DNA from: Dryococelus australis
Taxonomy: Eukaryota > Arthropoda > Insecta > Phasmatodea > Phasmatidae
DNA: 64,000 bases
Assembly: GCA_029891345.1 (NCBI GenBank)
Contig: CM056999.1
Span: 29,485,418-29,549,417 of the forward strand
Reading direction: 5' to 3'
In this document: piece by piece, positions 10,562-23,132 of the stretch
How the letters are laid out: each line of letters begins with the position of its first letter
Numbering within the stretch: position 1 is the first letter of the stretch
Made by a program: the position numbers and the translations under genes
Notes under the pieces: generated by a model
Seen by the model: only the letters and a program-made list of their open reading frames with translations
Told to the model about the DNA's origin: nothing
The model's database searches: none

Positions 10562-10957
10562 TCATCCATAGAATGGAATAAACACACAACTACACAGAGA
10601 TGTGGAAAGTAAATTTTCTATCCTCTCCAGTCGGTCGATGCACGCACCTAGCACCTTCTTGCTATGCTTCGCAACATCGGTTTTGGCAGCCAGTTTGTAC
10701 GTTAACATATTTTGAAGAGTCTTCAATTCTTCCTGTCTCTGTGCATTCGACACACTGATCAGGTATATTATCCATGCATCCACACCCCCTACATGCCGGT
10801 CGTTAACCACCAATACTTCCACGACTTCATTTTTCACACTCTCGATCTTTTGTCCTGTGAACGTCGGCAAGGTGAGCTTCTATTAGCACATTTCCGTCAT
10901 CATTATCATCGTTGGAGCATAGGCCATGTCCGAACTTGGAAATTGTATTGTGACTCA
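10562..10957 (-). pseudogene. Polinton coiled-coil protein, frameshifted
   Basis: ATG at 10,957 gives MSHNTISKFGHGL, matching the MSISKFGH start at 944 in Polinton A. This first frame stops at about 10,835 while a second frame, open from 10,870 to 10,562, carries the rest: QRQEELKTLQNMLTYKLAAK and IDRLERIENLLST, with heptad-like Leu/Ile spacing. A single indel near 10,870 explains the change. The conserved slot between ATPase and hypothetical protein in both relics shows this is a regular gene of the lineage. A structural role is inferred from the coiled coil only. Confidence 0.5.
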
Positions 10958-11227
10958 TGTGCAGTGTCTTACTATAAACTGATCGAAGCCACACCTATAC
11001 CTGCCATTATATAGAGGCCAGTGTTTTACGATCTCTGAAAATCTGTATTTCTCCTTCCACCACAAGGCACACATATCCTTAAACACTGCTAGTATCATGT
11101 CTGTATGGGCGTGGTAATCGTATGCATGCAGCAAGTTCATATTGTCCATGCGAAAAAGCACCAAAACTTTATCATTATCATGAAACAGATGTTTGGGAAT
11201 GTGCAAATAAGTCTGACCAAGATACAC
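10955..11227 (-). pseudogene. Polinton packaging ATPase, C-terminal fragment
   Basis: A 90-codon frame with YLGQTYLHIPKHLFHDND, then LFRMDNMNLLHAYD and FKDMCALWWKEKYRF. These blocks line up in order with SQSYVHIPKHNLRDNAN, FKVDNMSLQHIY and FKDMCFYSWKNKY in the ATPase of relic A, so the two are clear homologues that differ at many positions. The Walker A and B parts are missing because the element is truncated to the right of 11,227. The stop overlaps the start of the coiled-coil gene by a few bases, the same arrangement as in relic A. Confidence 0.75.
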
Positions 11228-11708
11228 ATAGTCAACATATACATAATTAAAACTGTAACTAAAAGAAAATAAACAGCATTAAAAATATAAATAATAATTT
11301 CTGAGATTTTAAAAATTCTGAAAAATCATTAAGTCACATACTTAATTTAAGCAGCCAAAATGTTCAGAATAATGTTCTTACTTACCATAGTGTAACATAA
11401 ACTAGCATACAAGGATTGAAAAGAATTGTGGGTCCTGACTCATATTGAGCATTTAAAAATCATAAAAATCAAATATGTAAAATCGCAGAAGTATTCCAAT
11501 TAAAATTAATAAGTGCTTAAACATATGCAAAATATGTAGGTGTTATATGGTACAAACAATGCACATGTTAATCTGCATACTAGTTACGAGACATATTATT
11601 AATGAGAGCACATGGATCTGTTACAACATGAACTCTGCAGAGTTGTGTTAAAAAAGAAACACCGAACTTGAACTTAGGAGGTGCAATAGGGGAGACTATA
11701 AAGTACGA

Positions 11709-11757
<49 letters not shown>

Positions 11758-11777
11758 CCATCCATCCATCCATCCTT
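11709..11777. repeat. (AT)n plus (CATC)n microsatellite
   Basis: An AT dinucleotide run with one phase slip near 11,730, followed by five CATC units. Confidence 0.9.
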
Positions 11778-12414
11778 GGAAGTGGCAGGAAAACCAAGCT
11801 CTTAATATATGTTTATTATGAAAATATTACTGTACCAATACTACTACTACTGCTAGTAATAATAATGATAATAAGTCAAATTCAGTTTTGAAGATTGTTT
11901 GGAATGAAAACAAATTGGCAACTGTTTGGTAATCGCCCCTAATGTTGATCTTACATGTAACTAGTTCGAGTAGGATAAAAATATTAGAATAAATTTTAAA
12001 AAACAGTTGTTAGTATTGTGGCAAACAATAGATTATTGTATATTTTTTTTAATGAAAACTGCTGAGAGAAATAATAGCTTTAAATATTGTACTAAAAAAC
12101 CCAGCACTACTTATTTCTTGAAGTATATTCACTCCCTAATGACAAATTTAATTTTACTTAATATAGGTTTTAATTTTATATCTGGCACAGTATTGTCACA
12201 GTACTTAGACCTATATTGTCATAAATGAGTTTGCTATAGGCTATTAACATTCGGGTGCAATGCATATAATTTATTTCTAGCACTGGAATCTGAAGGGAAT
12301 GAATGAGCTTTAATGTACATTATGTGGTAGGGACTATGACTAATAAATAGACTGTTCACAGTAAACTGAGCACTTCTGAAATAAACTTTTGAAAAATGTT
12401 ACTATTGCTGTGTG

Positions 12415-12455
12415 TATATAAAAGGGACACGCTGGCTGGCATGCATCCAGTCGAG
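12415..12455 (+). promoter_or_regulatory. Candidate core promoter (TATA plus initiator)
   Basis: TATATAAAAGGG at 12,415-12,426 is a near-ideal TATA box, and CCAGTC at 12,447-12,452 lies about 30 bp downstream where an arthropod initiator is expected. No convincing reading frame follows (the next ATG at about 12,482 is closed by a stop after two codons), so this may be a dead promoter of a mobile element, or chance. Confidence 0.25.
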
Positions 12456-14898
12456 CTGGTATTAACAGGAGAAGTATCCATGGTTTGACTAATTGAAATA
12501 TGTAATGTATGTAAGCCTATACATTTAAGAATACTGATATTTTTTTGTGTTAGTTTATGTTCAAACACTTAAAGCCTAAATTTGTAAAACTTAGTAAATA
12601 TTTTGTTCGTGATAATTTCAAATGTTAACATAGGAATAAAGTGACGATGCAAGTGTAATGCCAATTTTACATATGAGGGAAGGTAGACAACAATATCCTG
12701 AGCATGGCTTACCAAAACTGTTAGTTCAGTTTAATGTGAACAATCTGTTGGTAACCAACACCGACAGTCTGCTGATACTGAAACAAGTTTATGTGATGAA
12801 CTAATTAATGGAAAATGGGTTTCTTGCCAGTAAAATTTTCTTCAACTGCACAGTCTATGTTTTTCTTATGCCTCTGCATTTAGTTATATGTTTGATATTC
12901 GCTAAACTTATCCCTGCATTTGAAGACCACAGTGGTAATATGTAGCTTTCTTCCCATTGTCTTCTCTCTTTTTCTAGAAATAATCCCAAACAAAACTTTT
13001 TATCCTCACTACTTGTCGAGTCATCTTAAAACCAATTTGTGTAAGAAATTGGTACGGTAGTTCCGACCACTTTAATTCGCATTAGACGAGGCACCAGTAA
13101 TACACACACACTAGACTAGGCACCAGCCAGTTTACACACACACTGCCTAGTGTTGTGAGTCTGCCACCTCTTATCTGTCCAGTCAACATCTCTGCCATGT
13201 GCAAACTGTCAGTGACTTATACTTTCTGCCAGGTCATCAATATAAAGAGGAAGGTAGAGTTGCCAGTTTTTATTACATAGCACATCTAATGATACTAACC
13301 ACACAATGCAAGAGTTATTAAAAATCATGCATTGTTTGTTTAGATGAAACAATAATTTTTGCAAGCAAAAATCACCAAAATCGTATTTAAGTCTAAAAAA
13401 CCTTATTCAAGTAAAAGACATGATTAATTTAAAAAAAAACCTGATTTAAATCCAAAGAACCCGATTTCAATAAAAAAAACAATGATTATTTAATTTTTTT
13501 AATTTAAATCACGATTTATAACAACCCTGTTTCGTCATGTAAATAAAAACCCAAAAGAATATCTGATCTACATATTTATATTGTAGCCTTATTCTGAGTA
13601 AGTTTAGTTCAAGTAGCTATAGTGCCCCAACATCAGCAGAAATTAAAATAATCTTATATACATTTTGACTGAGTAATTCAGAAGAACTAACTACAGATTG
13701 TCACATGTATAAAGGTAAATATAGTGTACATATCACTTCATTTTCCTTTTTTTTTTTTTTTTCCTTTCGTAATTTTTAACAAATAACTCTAATGGATCCT
13801 GATAAATACCTTACCTCCCAAATATTGTCCGACACGGGATTGCAGAACCAAACAGGCACATCTTGTTAATAGAAATATAAATACAACATACATACAACAT
13901 TTAGGTACATAATGTACAATATAGTTTGCCTTAACTTGTGTGCTGAAAGGTGGACTTTATCTTTTACTCAGTACGACCATTGAATATATATAAGGTCTTC
14001 CTTATAGTCTACATATTCAATTAAATGTCTAGGCAGCAGAAATATCCCCTTCATGCCTCATGCAACCTACCTATATCAGTACCAGATGGTTCTTTAATGT
14101 GTTGTACAGTTACATTAGCATTATTTGAAAAGCTCATTCGTGGTGCCACTCCAAAGTTTCACCTAGTAAGTAATAATGAATCTCATTCTTCACTAAATAA
14201 TGCAGAGAAATTATAAGGCAACACAGAAATTAGAATTTTGCTATAAAATTGCATTCACTATAAAATTGTGCACTTCAACTGAGTATGTCCTTTTATTGTG
14301 TGTCGCAGGTTTGTTTTGCTTGAGTTGGTAAATTAGCACCACGCAAGTCGCTTTGCGAACCCACTGAGACTCGTTCCTTTCAAAGTGATACCAAATAGTC
14401 GCACGACGACCTATTGACATCCGATACATGTGTGTAAAAACCGGGATGAGATAAGGCTTCATTTTTGTGCATGGAGTCACAGTTTGTCTATTGGAAGTAA
14501 TTGTGAAAAATTCGAAGACACACAGTGTACAAATATTTGCGAAAAATAAATATACACAATTAAAAATACACTGTAAGAAACGTGTCAAGATTTATGTTAT
14601 ATATAACATGTTTTGCGTCGAATGCGTGTGGTAGGTAGAATCGTGTGTCGCTAAACAATTTTGAAATTCATTCTCTGATTGCAAGATTAGTGTATTAAAG
14701 GATATCGTAGTAGTTTATCATAAAAAGAGTTAGCTAAAACCACACAATGGTATGTACAGAATTTTCCATCCATAAAATATATTCCCCACTCATGGTTTGA
14801 ACAGTTTCTCTTTCTCTGTCTCCACATCTCACACATGCACACATATATTTATTTTAGGTCACCATTTCGTACATACAACATACACAATAATTCTACAG

Positions 14899-15016
<118 letters not shown>

Positions 15017-16015
15017 GTAGACCTTGGAATTGTTAGTGGGAAATTCAGAAAAAATTCCAAGTCAAACTGTTAGACATTACATAAAGTTATTACTTTTTTC
15101 AATTATTCAAGTGGTGGCATGTGAAAGAAACCATATATTAACACTTGGGCTGCACTTTCTGTGGTGTTGGTCTCCTTCATTTGTTGTCATGTAGTGGGTA
15201 GTAAGTGGGATAAATCATTTGACGTGGTATTCAGGGTCATTTGGTGCATACTGGTGATTGCACCCAGGTAAACATCGCCATGGCTAAGGTTTGTTCTACC
15301 CAGGTTGAGAAAAAAACGAGATGCAACAAGGTGTGCTGGTGTTCCAAACTGGCCACCTTTAAGTTAATAATAAATTGTGAAACTGTTTACTTTGGTCAAA
15401 GTGGTTTGAGTTTTTCGTTTGAATTGTGATATATACTTGTCCATGCATAAATATTAAGTATTAACTCGTCACACCAAGAAGATGTGTTTTGAAATCGAAT
15501 GCATGCCATTGATCTCAATAATCATGGAGCTGTGACCTGCATCAGCACATGCTTGTTGTCAGTGCCGATTATGCGATAGAGTTTTCACCTCTGACTCGAA
15601 ATGCTCAGCCACAAGAGAACCATCAGTACGAATATTCCACTGCACACACCATAATTTTTAAAGGATGATGCACTGTCCCCACTGCCGTCGGGGTACATGA
15701 ATGAGTTCTTATATAATTTCAATAGCATATGTAACAAGTATGTTCTTTCAAGGGGTGGTGATGTACTTGCAGGTACCGAGTTTGATTTTTTTGGTCTCTG
15801 ATGTATACCATGAATTAAAATGTGTAATGTTCATTGTAGTCTCTACTTCCAGAGAGTTCACGTCGACGAGATGTGCTTGCGACCTACAGGTCTTCACTGC
15901 TACACCAGTAAAGGTAAACCTCTGCTCATTATGTGTATGTGTTGCGATACATCCTTACTTGTCATTAGTAATTAATGGGTAATTCGTTTCGCAATGAGCT
16001 TCTATCATTATAAAT

Positions 16016-16020
<5 letters not shown>

Positions 16021-16050
<30 letters not shown>
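16021..16050. repeat. (CT)n microsatellite
   Basis: About 15 uninterrupted CT units. Confidence 0.9.
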
Positions 16051-16052
<2 letters not shown>

Positions 16053-16479
16053 CACGACTAATGTACATAGTTGTTTCGTATATGCATATGATTCTGGCAC
16101 TAGGTACTGTATAACTAAATTCCTCTACTAAAGGGACATGTACTCGATTGGTCTGCCACCCTGATTTTATGAACCATCCCTTTGACTTGTTGATACCTGC
16201 ACGACACTTGTAGTGTTGGTCGGTTTAGTTTTATCATTCGATTCTTTCGGAAGGTGTTCTGTCCAGGTTAGTCCACTCTTGTCGAGCATAATCTGAAGCG
16301 GCATACAGCACCTCTCGCATGTGATTGAAATGGCTGGTATGTGCTTATAACTTTTTTATATCAGTTTGCAATTGTGTGCAGCAGTGTTGTAGGTATCATT
16401 CCCACACTTTCCAATGTGACTTTTTTGTCACCTAACATAAAATACATGCTCCATGCTCGTGCACATGTTAAATACTTAT

Positions 16480-17165
16480 AACCGATGGTTTAAATATATA
16501 TGTTGTTTCGTATGTGCTTATACTTTTATTATATCTTCAATGGTTTGGAAATTGCAGCCAACTATGCTTATAACTAAACACAGGATATATTTTACCCTAC
16601 GACACTTCTTGACATTGGGGGTGATGCCTATGTTATGAATTTGATAGTTATATCTCAAATGGTTCGGAAATTATGGCCAACTATGCTTATAAGTAGACAT
16701 AAAGTATACTTGACCTACGACCCTTCTCATCGTCTTGGGTGATGCCTTTGTTATGATTTTGACAGTTGCATCTCAAAAGAATCGAAATTCCAGCCAACTA
16801 TGCTTGTAAGTAGACGGGGTATATTTGCCCTACGATCTTTCTTGTCATCCTGTTTGATGCTTATGTTATGAATTTGACATCTATATCTTAAATCGCTCGG
16901 AAATTATAGCCAACTATGCTTATAAGTATATGTAGGGTCTACTTGGCACTGTGGAACTTCTTGTCGTCGGGGTTGATGTCTATGTTATGAATATGATAGT
17001 TGTATCTAAAATGGTTCGGAAATTACAGCCAACTATGCTTATAAGTAGACTTAGGGTCTACTTTGCCCTTGTACCCTTCTTATTGTCAGGGGTTATATCA
17101 ATGTTATGAATTTGATAGTTATATCTCAAATAGTTAGGAAATTACAGCCAACTATGCTTATATGT
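16480..17165. repeat. Tandem array, period about 119 bp
   Basis: The phrase AGCCAACTATGCTTATAAGT recurs at about 16,555, 16,675, 16,793, 16,909, 17,027 and 17,142. Each copy is preceded by a TATCTCAAATGGTTCGGAAAT-like segment and followed by a GATGCCTATGTTATGAAT-like segment. About six units of 117-120 bp, moderately diverged. Confidence 0.85.
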
Positions 17166-17199
17166 AAGCATAGCTCATACTTCATTTTTTGCTAAGCAA

Positions 17200-18150
17200 T
17201 GCATGAACAGCCATTTTGCTATACAGTGCATAAGACGTCACTTTGCCATTGCTGAGTGGCTCAGTCTAGGGATGCAACCGCCCAGTTCTGGCTAGCTTCG
17301 GGCTGACGACATGACGACCATAACACTGCCCCCTCCACAAGTCTGTTCCAGTACTTCACCAAATTTTTTTCTAGACAGTGCTGACATTTTGTCAGTGCTG
17401 GGTGTCTTTGGGCTGGGGATGCAGCTACAATTTTGTCGATCAGTGTTGAATGGCTTAGAGCTGGGAATACTGCTGCCATTTTATCAGTCAGTGTTGGGTG
17501 GCTTCAGGCTTGGGACACGACCATAACACTGCCCCCTGCTCAAATACTCTGTCATAGTTTTTCCTAGGCAGTGCCATGCATTTGCTAGAGAGCACTGCCA
17601 TTTTGATAGACAGTGCATTGATAGTGAACCGAATTGACATAGCAGGAAGTTCTGATCCGAGATGGCTGCCTCATCCTCCACAAGGTGCTACTTGCCCTGG
17701 GGTGGCTTTGGATTGTGGACATAACCGTAACACTCCCCCCTAAGACTGTTCGAACACTCCACCAGACACAGTTCGGGCCATTTTGCTAGTCAGCACGACT
17801 TCCAATATGGCAGACTGGATTGAAAGAGAAGGAAGTTCTGCATTGGTAAAAATTTTTGGTAGATGCCATTTTGCTAGGCATTGCGACTTCCAAGGTGGTG
17901 GACCATATTAACATAGCAAGAAGTTTTGTATTAGCAACCATTTTGCTAGGTAGTGCATTGACAGCCATTATGATAGAAAGAGCCACTTACCAAGATGGCG
18001 GAGCAGATTAACAGAGCAGGAAGTTCTGCATTGGCCGCCAATTTGATGGCCAGTGCCCATTTGCCCGTTTTGTGCGAATTTGTGCGAAAATGACATCGTC
18101 GAACCAGATTGACAGAGCAGGAAGTTTTGATCCAAGATGGCTGCCTCTCC
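17200..18150. repeat. Irregular tandem array with GCCATTTTGCTAGGCAGTGC motif
   Basis: Variants of GCCATTTTGCTAGxCAGTGC and GACAGAGCAGGAAGTTCTG recur many times with uneven spacing, together with GATGGCTGCCTC twice (17,661 and 18,138) and CCATAACACTGCCCCCT twice (17,319 and 17,520). It looks like an old array scrambled by indels. Confidence 0.75.
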
Positions 18151-18659
18151 CCCATCCAGGAGCTGGTTGTCCTGGAGTTAAGTTTTAAGAACTACTAACA
18201 GAATATATTTCATCTAATAACAATGTAGGTATTTATATTTTTAAAGGGTATTATGTTTTATGTTCAGCAAGGACTTTAATATTTCATATAATTCGGTTGG
18301 ATAAATTATAAGATAGTATTTTTTTCAGTATTATTGTTTACCCACGTTTGTTTTTAATTTAATTTGCTCTTCCATAATCTAGTGTGCCTTTTAACTTATT
18401 CACTCGCAGGAGGGGCATTCTGTAATATAATAATATTACAGTTCAGTATGTGTAATATTTTTCAATGGTATTATATGTACCTAAAATTTAATAGTACATG
18501 TTATAATTTAATCTTTAAATTTAATTTAAATTTTCGTTTTTGTGAGACTAGACAATTTGCCATGAAATCTTCCAAAGGAGCCGAACGAAATATTACCCAA
18601 ATCCAAATTGATAGTCTAGACGATCAGCAATTAAAACTCAGAAACCCTGTTCTTTAAGG

Positions 18660-19535
18660 TTTCTATGACCTACTGATTGAAAACCAAATGAGGTCGCTAA
18701 TAATTCTGATATACCCCTGCAAAGAGCATTCAGTGGTTAAGAAAATATCTCTATTCAAGTATGCAGTACAATTTGACATGTTCAAGAGGAAAACATTTGT
18801 TTGTTCAGTGACACTGAACTTTAGCACCACTCTAAGTTCGGGGAACTACATTTTAAAAATAAAACGCCTCCACACTGAATCCATTAATTCTTAATACAAA
18901 GCGTTTTATGTGTAACAGAATATCTTAGTTTAATTATGCAAAACTTATAAGAAAATATTACATTTGTGCATTGTACTGGCCCTTTAAAAAATGACTCCAA
19001 TTTCGGTGACCTACTGACTGAAAACCAAATGACGTCCCCATGAATCTGATACGCCATTGAAAAGAGCACTTAGCAATTAACAAAATATCACTATTCAAGT
19101 ATGCATTACAATTTGACATGTTTAAGGGAAAAATAGATTTGTGTGTCCACTGTCACTGAACTTTGGCACCACTCCAGGCTTGGGGAATTACTTTTCCTAA
19201 ACCAAACGCCTCCACACTGAACCCGTTAATTCTTAATACAAAGAGTTGATTGTGTAACAGGAATTCTTAGTTCAATTATGCAAAACTTACAAGAAAATAT
19301 TATATTTGTGCATTATACTTGCTGTTTCAAAAATGACTGCAATATCGGTGAACTATTGACTCAAAACCAAACGAGGTAGTAATAAATCTGATATACCTCT
19401 GAAAAGATCATTCAGTAGTTAACAACATACCCCCATTCAAGTCTGCAATACACTTTGTCATTTTCAAGGAAAATATATTTTTTCTGTCCAGTGTCACAGA
19501 ACTATGGCACCACTCCAAGTTCGGGGAACTACTGT
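18660..19535. repeat. Tandem array, period about 342 bp, 2.5 copies
   Basis: Units start with a GACCTACTGAxTGAAAACC-type phrase at 18,667, 19,008 and 19,350 (spacing 341 and 342 bp). Each has CAAGTxTGCAxTACAxTTTG in the middle and CACCACTCxAxGxTxGGGGAA farther on. The third copy ends after that phrase. Short frames here are repeat-derived. Confidence 0.9.
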
Positions 19536-19559
19536 GTAACGAGGTCTTAGCACAAGTAT

Positions 19560-20470
19560 GTGAAATGTAAGAAATATAGAGAAGTTTGCATACTCGATTG
19601 TAGTCAAGTTATACACTAGGGTTTTAAGTGTATTTATTTAAGTATAACAATAATCTTAATACAGTAACCAAATTGAAAAAAATTAAGAAAAGTATGCATA
19701 CCCACAGTATACATTTGGTTTTCAAGTTTACTTGTGGAAGTATAACATAAAATGTTAGCACAAGTGTGCAATTTTTTTTTGTAATGTAGCACTCGGTTTT
19801 TAAGTGTACTTTCAGAAGTGTAATAAAATCTTAGCACAAGTATGCGAAATGGGGAAAAAAGTTCCGGAAGTAGCATACTTGACTAGTGAAGGGAGTATTC
19901 ACTAGATTTTTAAGTGTACTAGTGGATCACTTACATTTTCAAAAAAAATTCAGGAAGTATGCATACTTAACTAGTGAAGGTAGTATACACTAGGCTCTGA
20001 AGTGTAATTGTGGATCACTATATTAAAAAAAATAGTAAGTATGCATACTTGACTAGTGAAGGGAGTTTACACGAGGTTTTTAAGTGTGCTTTTGGATCAC
20101 TTATGTTTTCAAAAATCTCGGGAAGTATAAATACTTGACTAGTGAAGGTAGTATACACTAGGCTCTGAAGTGTAACTGTGGATCACTATATTTAAAAAAT
20201 GGGAAGTATGCATACTTGACTTGTGAAGGGAGTTTATGCTAGTTTTTTAAGTGTGCTTTTGGATTATTACGTTTTCAAAAAAAATTCGGGAAGTATGCAT
20301 ACTTGACTATGAAGGTAGTATGCACTACATTATGAAGTGTAATTGTGAGTCACTACTTTATAAAACAAAATTTTTGGGAAGTATGTATACTTGTAGTGAA
20401 GGTAGTATACACTAGGTTCTGAAGTGTACTTGTGAATTACTACTTTTAACTGTACTTGGGAGATAAATCT
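19560..20470. repeat. Tandem array, period about 85 bp
   Basis: GCATACTTGACTAGTGAAGG-type phrases recur at about 19,872, 19,961, 20,043, 20,131, 20,210, 20,298 and 20,385, each followed by a GTATACACTAGGTT-like and a TTTTAAGTGTACTT-like segment. Earlier diverged units reach back to about 19,590. Roughly ten units. Confidence 0.85.
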
Positions 20471-20479
20471 GATATCCAA

Positions 20480-21860
20480 GGTAGTTTAAACTTGGTTTTC
20501 AAGTGTACTTGTAAAATGAATCTGAGATTCGAATCTAACTTTACTGGAGTTGTAATAAGCATGTATGTATCACTTCTTAATAATCATTACATATTTTATT
20601 ATTTACATATAATTATTATATATCAATTCTAAATCTTTATTTATCTGATATTAAAATAAGTTATATCCTCAGTTATTTTAACCACGAAAAACGATTGGCT
20701 TGTGCCCTTGTAGTTTTCACTTAATGAATTCATTTCTTTTGATATTACTATTAAGATTTCATATGTGCGAAGTCGTAATTTACATGCTACAGCTGAAAAC
20801 TAACATTGTAATAAATGAAAAATTACGTATAAAAATCATCACAAATAGGAATACGCACAGAACCCCTGTAACGACTTATCTGTTTAAAAGATGTGATGCG
20901 TTAATGTCGGCGCGATGATTAGAGCATTACCCTATAGTATTTAGCTACCCCTTTCGTGCATGCCATCTACTGGTATGATTTATAAATTAGTATCGCTGCA
21001 GGCGAAAGCGCTCCTTGCCGAGTAGAGTACTGTACTATGTTTGGAAGTCCTAAAGAACAAATCAGTTATGGTCATTTCCATAGATGATACATGAATCGGG
21101 TAGTTTTCTGGGGTAACTTTATCTCAGGGGTAGTTGTCCAGGGGGGAGGGGGCACATTTCCTGCTTCTATCTGAGAAGAACAGGAAAAGTACCTTTTCCA
21201 CATGGGAACAATTCCGGCGACAACTGTAAGCCAAAACAGATGCAAGTTGAACACACCCACTCGACACTGCAAGTGTAAATTATATGTAAAAATGTCCCCG
21301 TACTCAACACTGCAAGGCAGCAGCACAGCAGATGTGTATATGTAAGTGCGATAGTGTTTTGTAAACAAACGCACGTGGCGTTTTTCAACTTGTGCACTAA
21401 TTGGCCACAGGTATCACAACGAGCAAAGTTAAACGGCATTTTCAAGCAATACCAGTCAACAATTTAAGATAAAAAGGCAATCAAAATTTAATTGAATTGT
21501 TTCTGGAACTTTTCCGGATAATTTTGCAGCTTTTTTTAGAAATCGAAATTTTTAAACTTTTCAAAATAAACAATAAACTTTTTCTGTGTTTTCCCTTGGA
21601 CAGTAACGAACTTAAAGTGCAACTGTCAATTAAATCAATTTTTAAAACTTTTTTGAGCATTTTTTAAAATAATCAAAAATTTTAAGGATTTTTCACTGAC
21701 TTTTCACAAGTCAACAAAGAGCATTTTTACAAATTTTTTCAAAGATGTTGTGCGGCAACCATAAGTCGAGAGCCCACAACTAATTTCAAGGAACTTTTCA
21801 AAGTAATTTTACTGTTTTAAAGCAAGCAGTATACTGGGAAAACACACGCTTCACTGGCGC
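20480..21860. other. Non-coding spacer
   Basis: No supported gene. A tRNA-like phrase GGCGCGATGATTAGAGCATT (20,909-20,928) could be a SINE A-box fragment, but no B box follows. Confidence 0.4.
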
Positions 21861-22150
21861 AGCTGGAACACGTGTTCGCAGCAGGAAATAAAGGCGCTGG
21901 AGTAAGAGCCGTTACACATGGACGCGGACTGTCCGCCCTCCGCCACCCGCGCGCCGATTGGAGTAAGCCGGCCTGTAGTCGAATGGCGGTGTTCAGATAC
22001 ACGCGTATTATCCGTACGAGCAGGAGCCATCCGCGCAGCTCGTACGACGGGCGGAGCGTCCGCGTCGCGTGTTCCCATTGGCTCAAGTTATTGCATGCGC
22101 ATGACACGCAGAGGTCCGGCGCGGATACTGCTGCGCGTGTTGTACAGTCA
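21860..22150. other. CpG-rich block in AT-rich surroundings
   Basis: Dense CpG with repeated GCGGAC, CCGCCC, GTCCGC and CGCGTCGC-like words. Both strands are open in several frames only because of composition. Its position about 1 kb from the end of a PIF/Harbinger transposase on the minus strand fits a terminal or subterminal region of that transposon, where CpG-rich repeats are common. This link is inference. No matching inverted copy was found. Confidence 0.45.
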
Positions 22151-23130
22151 CTGATATTCTTGTAGCGTGCATGTCACTTCAGCTATGAATATCGGTACGG
22201 AATTGTTAATAAGGGCTGTGGAATCTTATCATTGTATACGGGGTGCATCAAATGTAGAGTACAAAAACAGGGATAAGAGACTGAAAGCTTGGCGGAAATA
22301 TGTTGTTTCATGGTAGATGGTTTTGTGGAAAAGGATGAGACGACAAATAAAGGAATAAGTAAATAACATCAAATTGGGACATTTAACATAATGGCGTGGG
22401 TTTGGAAGAATGTTTGCATTCTTGTATAAATGAACGGTCAACCAAAGAAAATATGTGGGTATAGAACCAACATATACAGTTTCCTTTGAGTACTATGTAC
22501 ATGCAATGCAATAACACGCCGTTTACGAATCTGAATGCACGCACCTCTTCCCCAGTACCCACCACGCCATGACAAATAGTACACTGATGTCCTTCTCTAG
22601 GCTAATACATAATGTTCAATATAGTAAAATATTCTAAATAAGAAATATGACTGTTAGGTTATAGGCAATGTTGTGATTATGAGAGATAGTGTGTAACAAT
22701 GACATCTGCGTATATATTGGGAAGAATTTTATTAACAAGATTGTTTTATAGTGTTAATCTTACAGCTAGTGGCGCACAATACTTACAAGGCAACTGAAAT
22801 TAATTAAGACAATTAAGCCACCGACAAATACAGAGACTAAATATGTAGCATATTGTTACGATGTTTACGTCATTGTCATTCCATAAGTCGCTAGAATACG
22901 CAGGTGAGGCAAACAAACGTCCAGTGTAATAGAAACTAACATGGTTTTTTAAATCATGAGTGTAGGTAAACAGTCTGGTACTATACTGTCGCAAATAAAT
23001 GACTATTACAGTATTAGTGTAAAACATTATGAGCTTTAAACGTAGGAACATATTACTACTGACCGACGTGATACATAAAGGCCTTGTAGATCAGGAACCC
23101 GTATTGCTCTACGTACAATGAAGTACAACA
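22150..23130. other. Non-coding spacer between CpG block and transposase remnant
   Basis: AT-rich, without a supported gene. It would be the 3-prime flank of the Harbinger transposase if the CpG block is the transposon end. Confidence 0.4.
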
Positions 23131-23132
23131 GT

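Larger units (their letters stand above)
8760..11240 (-). mobile_element. Polinton/Maverick relic B (integrase side only)
   Basis: On the minus strand, reading leftward, lie the C-terminal part of a packaging ATPase (11,227 to 10,955), a coiled-coil protein (10,957 to 10,562), a charged hypothetical protein (10,541 to about 9,680) and a chromodomain integrase (about 9,640 to 8,800). This is the leftward block of Polinton A plus the integrase that A lacks in this window. Base composition is clearly less AT-rich than relic A, so it is a different lineage or a younger insertion. Upstream of 11,227 the ATPase N-terminus and all rightward virion genes are absent: the element is truncated there. 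Confidence 0.75.

Noticed and set aside
14241..14588. 115-codon minus-strand frame in a gene-free region
   Set aside because: No domain, no conserved pattern and no promoter; its length is plausible by chance in 64 kb.
16480..20470. CRISPR-like array
   Set aside because: Whole units repeat without unique spacers, and the sequence context is eukaryotic.
20897..20960. tRNA-like phrase GCGATGATTAGAGCATT
   Set aside because: No B box at the right distance and no cloverleaf; at most a SINE fragment.
21817..22165. Several overlapping frames of 75-97 codons on both strands
   Set aside because: Open only because of high GC content; no two frames show a recognisable domain.
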